Source of the DNA: a virus | DNA length: 40,175 nt | Virus record (IMG/VR): IMGVR_UViG_3300005095_000547 | Span: 1 to 40,175 of that record | Reading direction: 5' to 3' (one strand) | Part shown: in pieces, positions 7,224 to 14,483 of the stretch | How the letters are laid out: each line of letters opens with the position of its first letter | How positions within the stretch are numbered: the stretch's first letter is position 1 | Translations under genes and position numbers: made by a program | The notes under the pieces: model-generated | The model's database searches: none | What the model was told of the DNA's origin: nothing | Seen by the model: the letters and a program-made list of their open reading frames with translations, nothing else

Positions 7224-8689
7224 GGATACCCTACACCAAGCGGACCTACGAAGAGATCCGCGACGAGCTCATCCGTCAGATACCGGAGCTGTCGGACAAG
7301 TGGACCGACTTCAACCTGTCCGACCCCGGTATTCTCATGCTCGATGCCCTGGCGGCCATCGCCGATCTCTTGAACTTCTCCATCGACCGCAACATGGCGG
7401 AGTTCTTCGTCTCCACCATGACGCGGCGCACGTCCGCCGTGCGGTTGGGGTCGCTGGTCGGCTACCAGCTCCGTCGGCCTACCCCGGCCCTGGTGCTCGT
7501 GCGTTTCTCGGTTGACCAGCCCTGGCCCAACGACATTACCATCGGTCGGTGGACGGCCATCACCGCCGGCAACGTGCCGTTCCTCACGTTGACGGACGCC
7601 ACGTTGACCGCGGGTTCGACTTACGTGGACATCCCCTGCGCGCAACTCGAACGGGTCGTGTTGCGCGCCACGTCCAACGGTCAGCCCAACCAACGGTTCG
7701 AGCTCGGCGGTGACAACGAAGTGGCCGGTGACTTTTCCTGCCACCTCCTCGACCTCGACCTGGAGTTCAGGTCCTCCGAGGTGTACGTGGACGGTGAGCT
7801 GTGGGAGAAGGTTCAGTCGTTCATCGAGAACGCAGAGAACGCCTACATCGAGGAGGACAAGATCGAACGCGTTTACGTCACGTTCGGCGACGGAGTGTTC
7901 GGTCGCATACCGCCCGTCGGGGCCGACATCGAGATTTACTACTACAAGACCCTCGGTGCGGCGGGCAACTTACCGCGGGAGCAGATCGGCGGATCGCTCA
8001 CCTTGCCCGATGTTACCAACCGCCTCGTGGGCGTTCAGTACGCCGCCGTTGAAAACGCCACCGGCGGTGAGGACCGCGAGTCGTTAGAAGAGGCCCGACG
8101 CAACATCCCGAATTGGGTGCGCTACGTGGCCACGCTGACCACGCGCGACTCTTGGCGGGCTGCTATGGAGCAGTTCCCCGGTGTGCTCCTCGCCAACGCG
8201 TGGGGTGAGGAGCTGGAGAACCCGCCGAACTTCCGAATGTACAACGTCGTCAAGTACACGTTCGTTCCGGCCAACCCGGAGTGGACGAAACCGTCAGACG
8301 CGTTGCTCGAAGTCGTTCGCAACGAACTAGAAGCGCGTAAGGAGATCACGCTCCACCTGTTATACGTCGAGCCGGAGTTCGTCGAGCTCGACGTGAAGGT
8401 TGACGTGGTGGCCCTGCGCACGGCCTCCGCTTCCGTGGTGGAGAACGCCGTGCGGTCGCGTTTGCTTCAAATGTTCAAGTGGGGCGCCTACGACTTCAAC
8501 GCCACGGTCCACCACTCCGACATCGTGCGGGTCGTGGAGGAAACTCCGGGCGTCTCGCATTGCTTCGTAGGCATCAAGTGCCCCGCCAAGGGCATCGGTT
8601 TGGAGGATTACGAGTGCGCCGACGTGGCCCTGGACCTCCACGAACTGCCCAAGCTCGGCGAGCTCATCGTCTCCGCCACAACCGCCTAA
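7220..8689 (+). CDS. baseplate wedge protein, T4 gp6 / P2 gpJ-like
   Basis: A 489-residue protein. The N-terminus carries the sequence pattern of baseplate J/gp6-type proteins: a helix ending in a DFNLSDPGI turn, then MLDALAAIADLLNFSIDRN. The middle has VYVTFGDGVFGRIPP, another strongly conserved block of this family, and LGAAGNLP. The C-terminus is alpha/beta and repetitive, as in gp6. Such proteins form the ring of baseplate wedges that reorganise when the sheath contracts. The true start is ATG 7220, overlapping the previous stop by 4 bases. Its position between portal and protease genes is unusual, because the rest of the baseplate is encoded 15 kb downstream. Confidence 0.85.
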   Translation: MRIPYTKRTYEEIRDELIRQIPELSDKWTDFNLSDPGILMLDALAAIADLLNFSIDRNMAEFFVSTMTRRTSAVRLGSLVGYQLRRPTPALVLVRFSVDQPWPNDITIGRWTAITAGNVPFLTLTDATLTAGSTYVDIPCAQLERVVLRATSNGQPNQRFELGGDNEVAGDFSCHLLDLDLEFRSSEVYVDGELWEKVQSFIENAENAYIEEDKIERVYVTFGDGVFGRIPPVGADIEIYYYKTLGAAGNLPREQIGGSLTLPDVTNRLVGVQYAAVENATGGEDRESLEEARRNIPNWVRYVATLTTRDSWRAAMEQFPGVLLANAWGEELENPPNFRMYNVVKYTFVPANPEWTKPSDALLEVVRNELEARKEITLHLLYVEPEFVELDVKVDVVALRTASASVVENAVRSRLLQMFKWGAYDFNATVHHSDIVRVVEETPGVSHCFVGIKCPAKGIGLEDYECADVALDLHELPKLGELIVSATTA

Positions 8690-8714
8690 AACTGCGGCCC
8701 CGCGCCGGTTTCAG

Positions 8715-8772
8715 GCCCTTCTCAACCGCCCCAGCGCAATATTTTTATATGGGAGAAGGGCACAATTGCGCT
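8715..8772 (+). promoter_or_regulatory. interleaved inverted repeats (possible pseudoknot or RNA switch) in protease leader
   Basis: Stem 1 is GCCCTTCTC (8715-8723) with GAGAAGGGC (8753-8761), 9 perfect pairs. Stem 2 is AGCGCAAT (8733-8740) with ATTGCGCT (8765-8772), 8 perfect pairs. The 5' arm of stem 2 lies in the loop of stem 1, so both together would be an H-type pseudoknot, or the two stems may be alternatives. The AT-rich loop (8741-8750) stands out in this GC-rich DNA and could also be a promoter element. The ribosome site AGGAGG follows at 8777-8782. Confidence 0.6.
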
Positions 8773-8790
8773 CACCAGGAGGTTTTTGAC

Positions 8791-9468
8791 ATGAGGTTCG
8801 TGAAAGGAGAGGTGGCCCTGGCCCAACGCCTGCCGCGGAGCCACGTTACCGTGGCCAGCGCGGACTCTTTGCAGGTGGGCCGGAAGCCGCTGGACATTTC
8901 GTGGTTGAAGCTGGCCGCGCCGGCTTACAAGATCTCGCCCGACATCAACGATTACGTGCTGGCGCGCGTGCCCGTGGTTACGTCGGACCTGCCCAACAGG
9001 AATTTGCAGGCTTTCTCCTACGAGGAGCTCGTTTTCTTCTCCCCGATCTTCGGTCGGCCCACGTACAAGACCTTCGTGGGTAAGCCCGTGCACGTTGAGC
9101 ACCAGAACGAGGACCCGACGCAGGCCCGTGGGGTCATCTTCGATGCGGTCATGGTCCCCGTGCCCCGCTACCAGGTTTACAAGGTCGTTATCCTGGTAGG
9201 CGTGGACCGCACCAAGGACCCGGCCCTGGCGCGGGAGGTCGAGCGCGGGGAAAGCGCCTGGTCGATGGGCGCACTCGTCAACAACTTCCAATGCTCGGTG
9301 TGTGGGGCAAACGTGACCCAGTACCTCTGCGACTGTATGAGCAACGTCGGCAAAGGCGGTCTCGTTGACCGTCAGCTCGTTTACGAGCTCTGTGTCGATG
9401 TCAACTACATAGAAGTTTCCGCCGTATCCGACCCCGCCGACGTGACGGCGTGGGGCGATCTCCTCTAA
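8791..9468 (+). CDS. prohead maturation protease
   Basis: A 225-residue protein with AGGAGG at 8777-8782 ahead of ATG 8791. It follows the phage prohead (S78/U9-type) protease pattern: an N-terminal strand region (DYVLARVPVVTSD), then TFVGKPVHVEH with the candidate catalytic histidine (H101 or H104), GVIFDAVMV, the candidate catalytic serine in GESAWSMGALV (S155 or S158), and a C-terminal YIEVSAVSDPA block like the conserved ELSxVxxPA of the family. A CSVC...CDC cluster (C168, C171, C180, C182) is inserted after the serine and may bind zinc, which is unusual. It would cleave scaffold and capsid proteins during head maturation. It lies just upstream of scaffold-like and capsid genes, as expected. 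Confidence 0.78.
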   Translation: MRFVKGEVALAQRLPRSHVTVASADSLQVGRKPLDISWLKLAAPAYKISPDINDYVLARVPVVTSDLPNRNLQAFSYEELVFFSPIFGRPTYKTFVGKPVHVEHQNEDPTQARGVIFDAVMVPVPRYQVYKVVILVGVDRTKDPALAREVERGESAWSMGALVNNFQCSVCGANVTQYLCDCMSNVGKGGLVDRQLVYELCVDVNYIEVSAVSDPADVTAWGDLL

Positions 9469-9490
9469 CGCTCTTTTCTCACCCGAAGAC

Positions 9491-9499
9491 GTTACGTTC
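9491..9499 (+). promoter_or_regulatory. GTTRCGTTC repeat motif upstream of scaffold-like gene
   Basis: Exact GTTACGTTC in the 66-base gap between protease and scaffold-like genes, 44 bases before ATG 9535 and about 22 bases before the GGAGG ribosome site. Same motif as the copies at 5322, 11551, 14450, 17698 and 30431. Confidence 0.45.
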
Positions 9500-9534
9500 C
9501 CGCGAAGAAAGAAAACACTATGGAGGTTAAAACC

Positions 9535-10734
9535 ATGCAGCACTATTACGGCTTGCCCCCAGAGGAGGGGTTCTCCTACGGGCAGTACCTTTGCCCTTCC
9601 TGCGGTCTCCAGTTCATCTCCAATCGTGGGCAGGAAATGTACTGCCCCGTTTGCGCCACCGAGGTGAACTTCGTGCAGGACGTGGCCGAGTCCGAGATCC
9701 CTTCCGGCATTCGTGAGGTAGGAAAGTGCACCGCTTGCACTTCCATTCTCGCTACTTCCGCTCCCGACGTTCCCAACCCCGTGTACTGCCCGCAATGCGG
9801 GTCCACGGTGGACACCTCTGCTGAGGCCGTGTCCCAGCAGAACGAGCCCGCCCCCGAACTCGCTGAGGACCTCGGCGGGGAGGGTTCCCTGTCGGTGGCG
9901 GAGTTCCTCTCCGTGCCGGATGAGGACGTGGCCGGCGCTCCTTCCGAAGCCGAAATCGTGATGACGTTCCACCGTTGCCCCAAGCGCGGTCCGTTCTGGA
10001 ACGTGATCGTGAACGGCCAGCCTATGGGCCGTATCTATCTCCAGGACCAGCCGGCTCCGCAGGAGATCGAGCCGATCTTCGTGTCCGAACAGTACCCGCA
10101 GATGTTCCGCCAGGCCGCGGCCAAGTTCGGACTCAAGCAGGCCCTGGCGTCCGTCAACGCGCGCCTCTACGCCGTTGACGAGAACAAGGTACGGGCTCAC
10201 GTCGAGGAAGAGATCCGCAAGCAGTACGAAGAGAAGTTCCAGAAGCGGGTGCTCCACCTCACCGACGAGTTCAAGGAAGCCGTGGCCATCGCCCTCGAAG
10301 GTATGGCCAAGAACTTCTTCCAGGACGTGGAAAACCCGCTCAAGGCGGCTCTCTTCAACGAGCTCGTGCGGGCCGGTGTCGAAGAGCCTACCCGCTACAT
10401 CGAAGCCGCTTTCGAGCGCGCTGCTCAGCCCTTCTTCGAGAAGGTGCTGGCCAAGGCGTTCGAGCTGATGGCCAAGCCGGAAGAGGTACGTGCGGAGATC
10501 GCGCGCCTCATCAAGGCCGCCGGTCCCGTACCCGTGCAGCCCGCTGCTACCGCGCCGCAGCCGTCCCCGGCTACGGCGTCCGCTGCTGAGGACATCGACA
10601 CCAGCGAACTCAAACAGCGTCTCGTAAAGGGCAACTTCATCCTGGCCACTCCGCAGTCCGAGGCCACGACCGCTTCTGCGCACTCTCCCTCGGACATCAA
10701 GGAGGCCCTGCGTGGTCTCTTCCGTCGCCACTAA
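9535..10734 (+). CDS. zinc-ribbon, helix-rich scaffold-like protein
   Basis: A 399-residue protein. ATG 9535 is preferred to the in-frame ATG 9520 because GGAGGTT lies between them at ribosome-site distance. The N-terminus has two zinc ribbons: CPSC/CPVC in residues 20-42 and CTAC/CPQC in 65-90. A low-complexity acidic linker follows. The rest is alpha-helical and charged (VRAHVEEEIRKQYEEKFQKR, then AFERAAQPFFEKVLAKAFEL), with a proline/alanine linker and a basic C-terminus. Position between protease and capsid genes is the classical place for the head scaffold, and charged helices with a basic C-terminus fit. The double zinc ribbon is not typical of scaffolds, so the role is inferred mainly from context. 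Confidence 0.6.
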   Translation: MQHYYGLPPEEGFSYGQYLCPSCGLQFISNRGQEMYCPVCATEVNFVQDVAESEIPSGIREVGKCTACTSILATSAPDVPNPVYCPQCGSTVDTSAEAVSQQNEPAPELAEDLGGEGSLSVAEFLSVPDEDVAGAPSEAEIVMTFHRCPKRGPFWNVIVNGQPMGRIYLQDQPAPQEIEPIFVSEQYPQMFRQAAAKFGLKQALASVNARLYAVDENKVRAHVEEEIRKQYEEKFQKRVLHLTDEFKEAVAIALEGMAKNFFQDVENPLKAALFNELVRAGVEEPTRYIEAAFERAAQPFFEKVLAKAFELMAKPEEVRAEIARLIKAAGPVPVQPAATAPQPSPATASAAEDIDTSELKQRLVKGNFILATPQSEATTASAHSPSDIKEALRGLFRRH

Positions 10735-10755
10735 ACCGGCACCTAGCGCCACGCT

Positions 10756-10793
10756 GTTGCCGTTCTCAATAACGACACAAACCTTTAGGAGGT
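10756..10793 (+). promoter_or_regulatory. decoration-gene leader with variant motif and extended ribosome site
   Basis: GTTGCCGTTC at 10756-10765 is a one-base-longer variant of the GTTRCGTTC motif. Near the start codon, ACCTTTAGGAGG (10782-10793) matches the extended ribosome-site leaders before the capsid gene (ACCTTCAGAGGAGG, 11575-11588) and first tube gene (ACCTTCAGGAGG, 16646-16657). The shared leader precedes genes for very abundant virion proteins, which suggests selection for strong translation. Confidence 0.4.
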
Positions 10794-10800
10794 AAGACCA

Positions 10801-11487
10801 ATGATAGATCTTTCCAAAGTTATCGCTCCTGTTATCCTCGAAAAGCCGGTGGCTACCGGTTATGCCTGCGACACCGAGGGCGCCGCTCTCGTCTCCGTCC
10901 TCGAAGATGGTGTCGAGAAGGTTAAGCCTTCCGCCGGCGAGTCCGGCGAGAAGTTCGTCGGCTTTTGCATGGTGCGCTCCGCGGCCATCGAGTACGTTCC
11001 CGTAGTCGAAGAGGCCGTGGTTCCTTCCAGCGATCCGTACACCGTGCAGCTCAAGCACAACAACCTCGTTGAGAACGAGATCCGCGTTTACAGCATCGAC
11101 GACGGGTCCGATCTCACCAAGGACTCCGACTACACCGTTGACTTCACCAACGGTATCGTAACCTTCCAGTCCAGCGCTGCTGGTAAGAACGTGCGCATCT
11201 TCTACCGTTACAGCCCCACCGTGGCCGAGGTCAAGGCTACCTACTTTGAGGAAGCCACCGGCACCAACGCCGGTGCTGTGTGGGGCCGCACGGCGGTCAT
11301 CATCCCGCCCTGCGAGATCTACACCACCGAGTACGACGTGACTGTTGACTGGTCCAACGCTTCCGAGATCCGCCTCGGACCCAACGGTCGTCTTACGACC
11401 AGCGGTTCCGGTACGGTCATCCCCGGCGCTCGCGTCATCGCCGTACCGTCCGTTGACAGTCCTTATCTCGGTATCGCCATCAGCTAA
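10801..11487 (+). CDS. putative capsid decoration/cement protein
   Basis: A 228-residue protein immediately upstream of the major capsid gene. The N-terminal 60 residues (VATGYACDTEGAALVSVLEDG, then GFCMVRS) resemble head decoration proteins of the DUF2190/cement type. A central beta domain at about 75-140 has the DSDYTVDFTNGIVTF and RIFYRYSP blocks also seen in the domains inserted in the tail sheath of this phage. The C-terminus is a beta barrel-like segment. It has a strong AGGAGG and its own transcription signals: the leader motif upstream and a hairpin terminator at 11499-11525. The role is inferred from position and pattern. Confidence 0.6.
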   Translation: MIDLSKVIAPVILEKPVATGYACDTEGAALVSVLEDGVEKVKPSAGESGEKFVGFCMVRSAAIEYVPVVEEAVVPSSDPYTVQLKHNNLVENEIRVYSIDDGSDLTKDSDYTVDFTNGIVTFQSSAAGKNVRIFYRYSPTVAEVKATYFEEATGTNAGAVWGRTAVIIPPCEIYTTEYDVTVDWSNASEIRLGPNGRLTTSGSGTVIPGARVIAVPSVDSPYLGIAIS

Positions 11488-11498
11488 ACCGTAGCGTG

Positions 11499-11525
11499 AA
11501 CAACCGGGGCGCGTTCCCGGTTGTT
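11499..11525 (+). terminator. rho-independent-like terminator after decoration gene
   Basis: AACAACCGGG (11499-11508) pairs perfectly with CCCGGTTGTT (11516-11525) around a 7-base loop. It lies 11 bases after the stop codon and is followed by a mixed T-containing stretch (TGCGCTTTC), so termination may be partial. It would separate decoration and capsid transcripts. Confidence 0.65.
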
Positions 11526-11550
11526 TGCGCTTTCCCGTCAACGCCCTGAC

Positions 11551-11559
11551 GTTGCGTTC
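11551..11559 (+). promoter_or_regulatory. GTTRCGTTC repeat motif upstream of major capsid gene
   Basis: Exact GTTGCGTTC, 47 bases before ATG 11598, between the hairpin at 11499-11525 and the extended ribosome site. The order terminator, motif, ribosome site is what a promoter for the capsid gene would require. Confidence 0.5.
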
Positions 11560-11597
11560 CGCGTTCTCGAATTAAACCTTCAGAGGAGGAAACAGAT

Positions 11598-12671
11598 ATG
11601 CTTAACCCCTATGCTGCTCGTTTCGTAACCGCTTCCGGTGAGCCGGTCTCCGAGTTCAAGTACAAAGGCTCCAAGGTTATCGACGAGAAGACGGGCGAGA
11701 TCAATGCCCATGACAAGAAGGAAGCCATTCAGCAGATCGGTCGCCTCATTAGCGCTGCGGCCAGCGGTGAGATCCGCCGTGATCGCGGCGCCGACGAGGC
11801 CAGCGTTCGCGAACTCGTTATCGCTGCTCTCAACGATCCCACCGGCCAGGCCATGAAGGTGGTCGGTGAAGTCATGGCCGAAGAAATCAGCATTGCGATG
11901 GACCGTGAGGGATTCGCCCGTCGCATCCTTGCCATCAAGGACCTCGAACAGGGCGAAGTTCCCCGCATCCCCGTCCGCCGCAAGGACGTGATGGGTTGGA
12001 TGATGACCCAGGATGCCCGTACGCCTGTTTCCATCGTTCGGCAGGCGTACGTGACCCTGGAAGAGTTCTACCTCACCGCCAACATCCAGATCGAGGCGCG
12101 TGAACTCGCCAGCTCTCCGGTGGACCTTCTCGACGAGAAGTACGCCGAGGGCTTGGAGCAGATCATGGTGGCCGAAGACCGCGCCTTCAAGGTGCTCAGC
12201 GACAAGGCCGCCAGCACCTCTAACGAGATCGTGTACTTCAACACCTTCACCCCGGCGGTGTTCGCCGATCTGCGCCAGCAGATCGCCAACTGGAACCTGC
12301 CGGTGGTGGCCGCGGTGATCGCCAGCGACATCTGGAACGACATCATCGCGTCCCCTGACTTTTCCAACTGGTTCGATCCCGTAACCAAGTACAACCTCAT
12401 CCTTGAGGGCAAGCTTGGTTCCATCCTCGGGATCGAGCTCATCACCGACGCGTTCCGCGAGGAGCGCCTCCGGGTGCTCAACCCCGGTGAAGTTTACTTC
12501 TTCACCGCTCCGAAGCACCTCGGTGTGATCGCCCGTCGGCAGGATGTAACCTCCAAGCCGACCGATGGCGCCCAGGAAGGCCGTCCTTACCAAGGGTGGT
12601 ACCTCTACGCCATCGAGGGTATGGCCGTGGTCAACAGCCGCGGTGTTACCAAGGGTCAGCGCATCGCGTAA
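11598..12671 (+). CDS. major capsid protein (HK97-fold type)
   Basis: A 357-residue protein with AGAGGAGG upstream of ATG 11598. The order of segments fits HK97-type capsid proteins of myoviruses: a helical N-arm (IQQIGRLISAAASGEI), an extended loop-like region with basic residues (PRIPVRRKDVMGW), a spine helix (DLLDEKYAEGLEQIMVAEDR), a P-domain strand and helix (FADLRQQIANWNLPVVAAVI, DIWNDIIA), then GILGIEL-like and VYFFTAPKHLGVIARRQDV strands near the C-terminus. The gene follows protease and scaffold-like genes, is bounded by hairpins on both sides, and almost lacks rare codons, as expected for the most abundant virion protein. The N-terminal 60 residues could be removed by the protease; no cleavage site can be stated. 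Confidence 0.85.
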   Translation: MLNPYAARFVTASGEPVSEFKYKGSKVIDEKTGEINAHDKKEAIQQIGRLISAAASGEIRRDRGADEASVRELVIAALNDPTGQAMKVVGEVMAEEISIAMDREGFARRILAIKDLEQGEVPRIPVRRKDVMGWMMTQDARTPVSIVRQAYVTLEEFYLTANIQIEARELASSPVDLLDEKYAEGLEQIMVAEDRAFKVLSDKAASTSNEIVYFNTFTPAVFADLRQQIANWNLPVVAAVIASDIWNDIIASPDFSNWFDPVTKYNLILEGKLGSILGIELITDAFREERLRVLNPGEVYFFTAPKHLGVIARRQDVTSKPTDGAQEGRPYQGWYLYAIEGMAVVNSRGVTKGQRIA

Positions 12672-12696
12672 GCGGTAGTTCTCCTAATTGAAGTGG

Positions 12697-12719
12697 CGGC
12701 GGGGCTCGGCGCCCCGCCG
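12697..12719 (+). terminator. GC-rich hairpin after major capsid gene
   Basis: CGGCGGGGC (12697-12705) pairs with GCCCCGCCG (12711-12719) around TCGGC, 9 perfect pairs. It starts 26 bases after the capsid stop. It is followed by ATTAAAATATC rather than a T-run, so it may act as an attenuator or protect the 3' end of the capsid mRNA instead of terminating fully. Confidence 0.55.
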
Positions 12720-12745
12720 ATTAAAATATCGTGGAGGTTACACGT

Positions 12746-13462
12746 ATGGATAAGAAAACGATTCTTGAGCGGTTCGAGCTGGCCGCTTCCCTTTATAAGA
12801 GGGGCTACAAGGCCATCGCTTCTTCGCTCGTACTCGGCTCTCTCGAAGAGGCCGTACAGGGCGGAGAGGCCGATGACGACTCCAAGACCGCCCCTCAGCG
12901 CGGTGCCGAGAAGAAAGAAGGCGCCGACGTAATCGAGACCGTGGCCTCGCTCCTGAAGGAGCGCGGTTTTGACGACCTCGCCCGTGAGCTCGAAGCCGTC
13001 GCCGCTGCCGAAGGTGAAGGCAAAGAGGGCGACACCGGTAGCGACGATGACGAAGAGTTCGACATCGACATTGATGTCTCCCTCGATGACGAGGACGAGG
13101 ACGACCTCGACCTCGGCGACGAGGAAGAAGAGGGTGAGGGCGAAGAAGATGAGGACCTCGACCTCGGCGACGAGGAAGAGGAGGAAGAAGAGGACATGAG
13201 CGGCGAAGGCGAAGGCGACGAGGGTGAGGGCGAAGAGGAGGAAGACATCAGCCTCGACGACCTCCTCGACGAAGAGGAAGAGGAGGGCGAAGAGGACGAA
13301 GGCGGCGAGGAGGAAGACGAAGAAGAGGACATCCTCCCCGAGGACGTGAAAGCGTCCGTCGCCCGCCGTCTCCGTGGCCTCGCCAACCGTCTCGCCTCTT
13401 ATAACGACCCCAAACTGCGGAAACACGGTCGGCGCATTCTCGCGTTGGCCAAGACCCTTTAG
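12746..13462 (+). CDS. highly acidic Asp/Glu-repeat protein
   Basis: A 238-residue protein; ATG 12746 is chosen over GTG 12731 because GGAGG lies at 12733-12737. Residues 1-90 are helical (ERFELAASLYKRGYKAIASSL; VIETVASLLKERGFDDLARELEAVAA). Residues 100-200 are almost only aspartate, glutamate and glycine with imperfect repeats of DLDLGDEEEE. The C-terminus is a basic helix (ASVARRLRGLANRLA; RKHGRRILALAKTL). A charged, helical protein beside the capsid gene might be an internal head protein, a second scaffold or a DNA mimic. It has its own hairpin terminator. No family is recognised. Confidence 0.75.
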   Translation: MDKKTILERFELAASLYKRGYKAIASSLVLGSLEEAVQGGEADDDSKTAPQRGAEKKEGADVIETVASLLKERGFDDLARELEAVAAAEGEGKEGDTGSDDDEEFDIDIDVSLDDEDEDDLDLGDEEEEGEGEEDEDLDLGDEEEEEEEDMSGEGEGDEGEGEEEEDISLDDLLDEEEEEGEEDEGGEEEDEEEDILPEDVKASVARRLRGLANRLASYNDPKLRKHGRRILALAKTL

Positions 13463-13481
13463 GGCGAGTAATGAGGAGTGG

Positions 13482-13503
13482 GCCGGGCGGTAACCCGCCC
13501 GGC
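13482..13503 (+). terminator. rho-independent-like terminator after acidic gene
   Basis: GCCGGGCGG (13482-13490) pairs with CCGCCCGGC (13495-13503) around a TAAC tetraloop, 9 perfect pairs, 19 bases after the stop. The next bases (TTCACTTGTTTGCTCTTT) are T-rich. Confidence 0.7.
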
Positions 13504-13547
13504 TTCACTTGTTTGCTCTTTAAGTTAGAAGGTGGGGTGTTGCCGTT

Positions 13548-14213
13548 ATGATGGAAATTTACTCCGGTTTTGTGATTGACTGGACCCGGAAGACTTTGGA
13601 GGCGGCGTTACCGCCAGATGTTTACAAGCGGTGTCCGGTTGTTTACAGTCACTCTCAGTCCCTCGACAGCAAGATCGTCAAGGAACGGTACCAGTCGCCC
13701 GAGGAAGAGCACAAGCGTCCGTTGATCCCCTTCGCCGCCGTTCAGCAAACCCCGCCACCCACACTCTTACCACGTGCACAGCCAAACCAGCCGGGATTCA
13801 TTCTAGCCAAGCGCTACAAAGAAGAGGGCAAGTTTACCGGCGCTCCGGCGGTGTTCGCTGCCATCCCCTACCAGATCCGGTTTTACCTGGAGAGCGAGCC
13901 CCAGCGTTTCGGTGTAGTCGAGACCATTCTTCTCAACACACCGCATCAGGGTTCGTACGGGTCGGTGCGCGTTTGGTTCCTAGAAGACATGGCCGTCGTG
14001 GTTGGGTACACGATCGAATCTATCGACTACCCACGCGAACTCGACTCCGGGACCGTAGAAGAAATGCAAGTGCACCAGCTTTTAGTCACTTTGCGTCTTG
14101 AGGCGCCGGTCATCGGCAAACCGTTCCCCGGTGTTCTCATGACACGACCGGTCATTGTTTACGAAGCGGGTGGGATCATCGAGGACATCCGCATTGAATA
14201 TGAGGGAGGTTAA
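13548..14213 (+). CDS. putative neck or tail terminator protein
   Basis: A 221-residue protein between the acidic gene and the sheath. It has a proline-rich middle (VQQTPPPTLLPRAQPNQPG) and a beta-rich C-terminal half (YGSVRVWFLEDMAVVVGY, VHQLLVTLRLEAPVIG). In contractile phages the genes between capsid and sheath usually encode head completion, neck and tail terminator proteins, and the size fits. No diagnostic motif is visible, so the assignment is by position. It starts at ATG 13548, with a second ATG at once after it, after AAGGTGGGG. The next gene follows after 5 bases. Confidence 0.5.
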   Translation: MMEIYSGFVIDWTRKTLEAALPPDVYKRCPVVYSHSQSLDSKIVKERYQSPEEEHKRPLIPFAAVQQTPPPTLLPRAQPNQPGFILAKRYKEEGKFTGAPAVFAAIPYQIRFYLESEPQRFGVVETILLNTPHQGSYGSVRVWFLEDMAVVVGYTIESIDYPRELDSGTVEEMQVHQLLVTLRLEAPVIGKPFPGVLMTRPVIVYEAGGIIEDIRIEYEGG

Positions 14214-14218
14214 CGACT

Positions 14219-14401
14219 ATGGCCACCATCCGTTACAAGAACGTGTCAAAGCAGGCCATACAAGTCATGACGGTGCAGAACCGCAAGCGTGAGCTCATCC
14301 TTGTGCCGTCTGACCAGGAATTTACCAGCGAGCGTGAAACGGCTCACATCAAGAACATGCTCGCCGCGAAGATGGTCAAGCGTATCTCTGACCAGCAGTA
14401 G
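14219..14401 (+). CDS. small basic hypothetical protein
   Basis: A 60-residue protein with GGGAGG ahead of ATG 14219. It has beta-strand character at the start (ATIRYKNVSKQAIQVMTVQN) and a helical end (TAHIKNMLAAKMVKRI). It lies between the neck candidate and the sheath, where small neck or tail completion proteins are often found. I do not recognise it. Confidence 0.7.
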   Translation: MATIRYKNVSKQAIQVMTVQNRKRELILVPSDQEFTSERETAHIKNMLAAKMVKRISDQQ

Positions 14402-14449
14402 CAAAACGCGTGACCGTCCTCCTGTTTGACCCCGCGCCGTTCCGTTGGT

Positions 14450-14458
14450 GTTGCGTTC
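14450..14458 (+). promoter_or_regulatory. GTTRCGTTC repeat motif upstream of tail sheath gene
   Basis: Exact GTTGCGTTC in the 82-base gap before the sheath, 34 bases before ATG 14484. Near-copies CCGTTCCGTT lie just upstream at 14437-14446. Confidence 0.45.
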
Positions 14459-14483
14459 GTACTCCCTTCGCAGGAGGATAAAT

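Noticed and set aside
8722-11541. A 939-codon open frame on the - strand across protease, scaffold-like and decoration genes
   Set aside because: It lies exactly opposite three recognised + strand genes that share one frame, has no ribosome site and reads as low-complexity His/Arg/Gly/Val. It is explained by avoidance of TTA, CTA and TCA codons in the + strand genes.
13042-13344. GAG/GAC-rich stretch as a microsatellite or non-coding repeat
   Set aside because: It is in frame inside a gene with proper start, stop, helical flanks and a downstream terminator, and the units differ in both DNA and protein.
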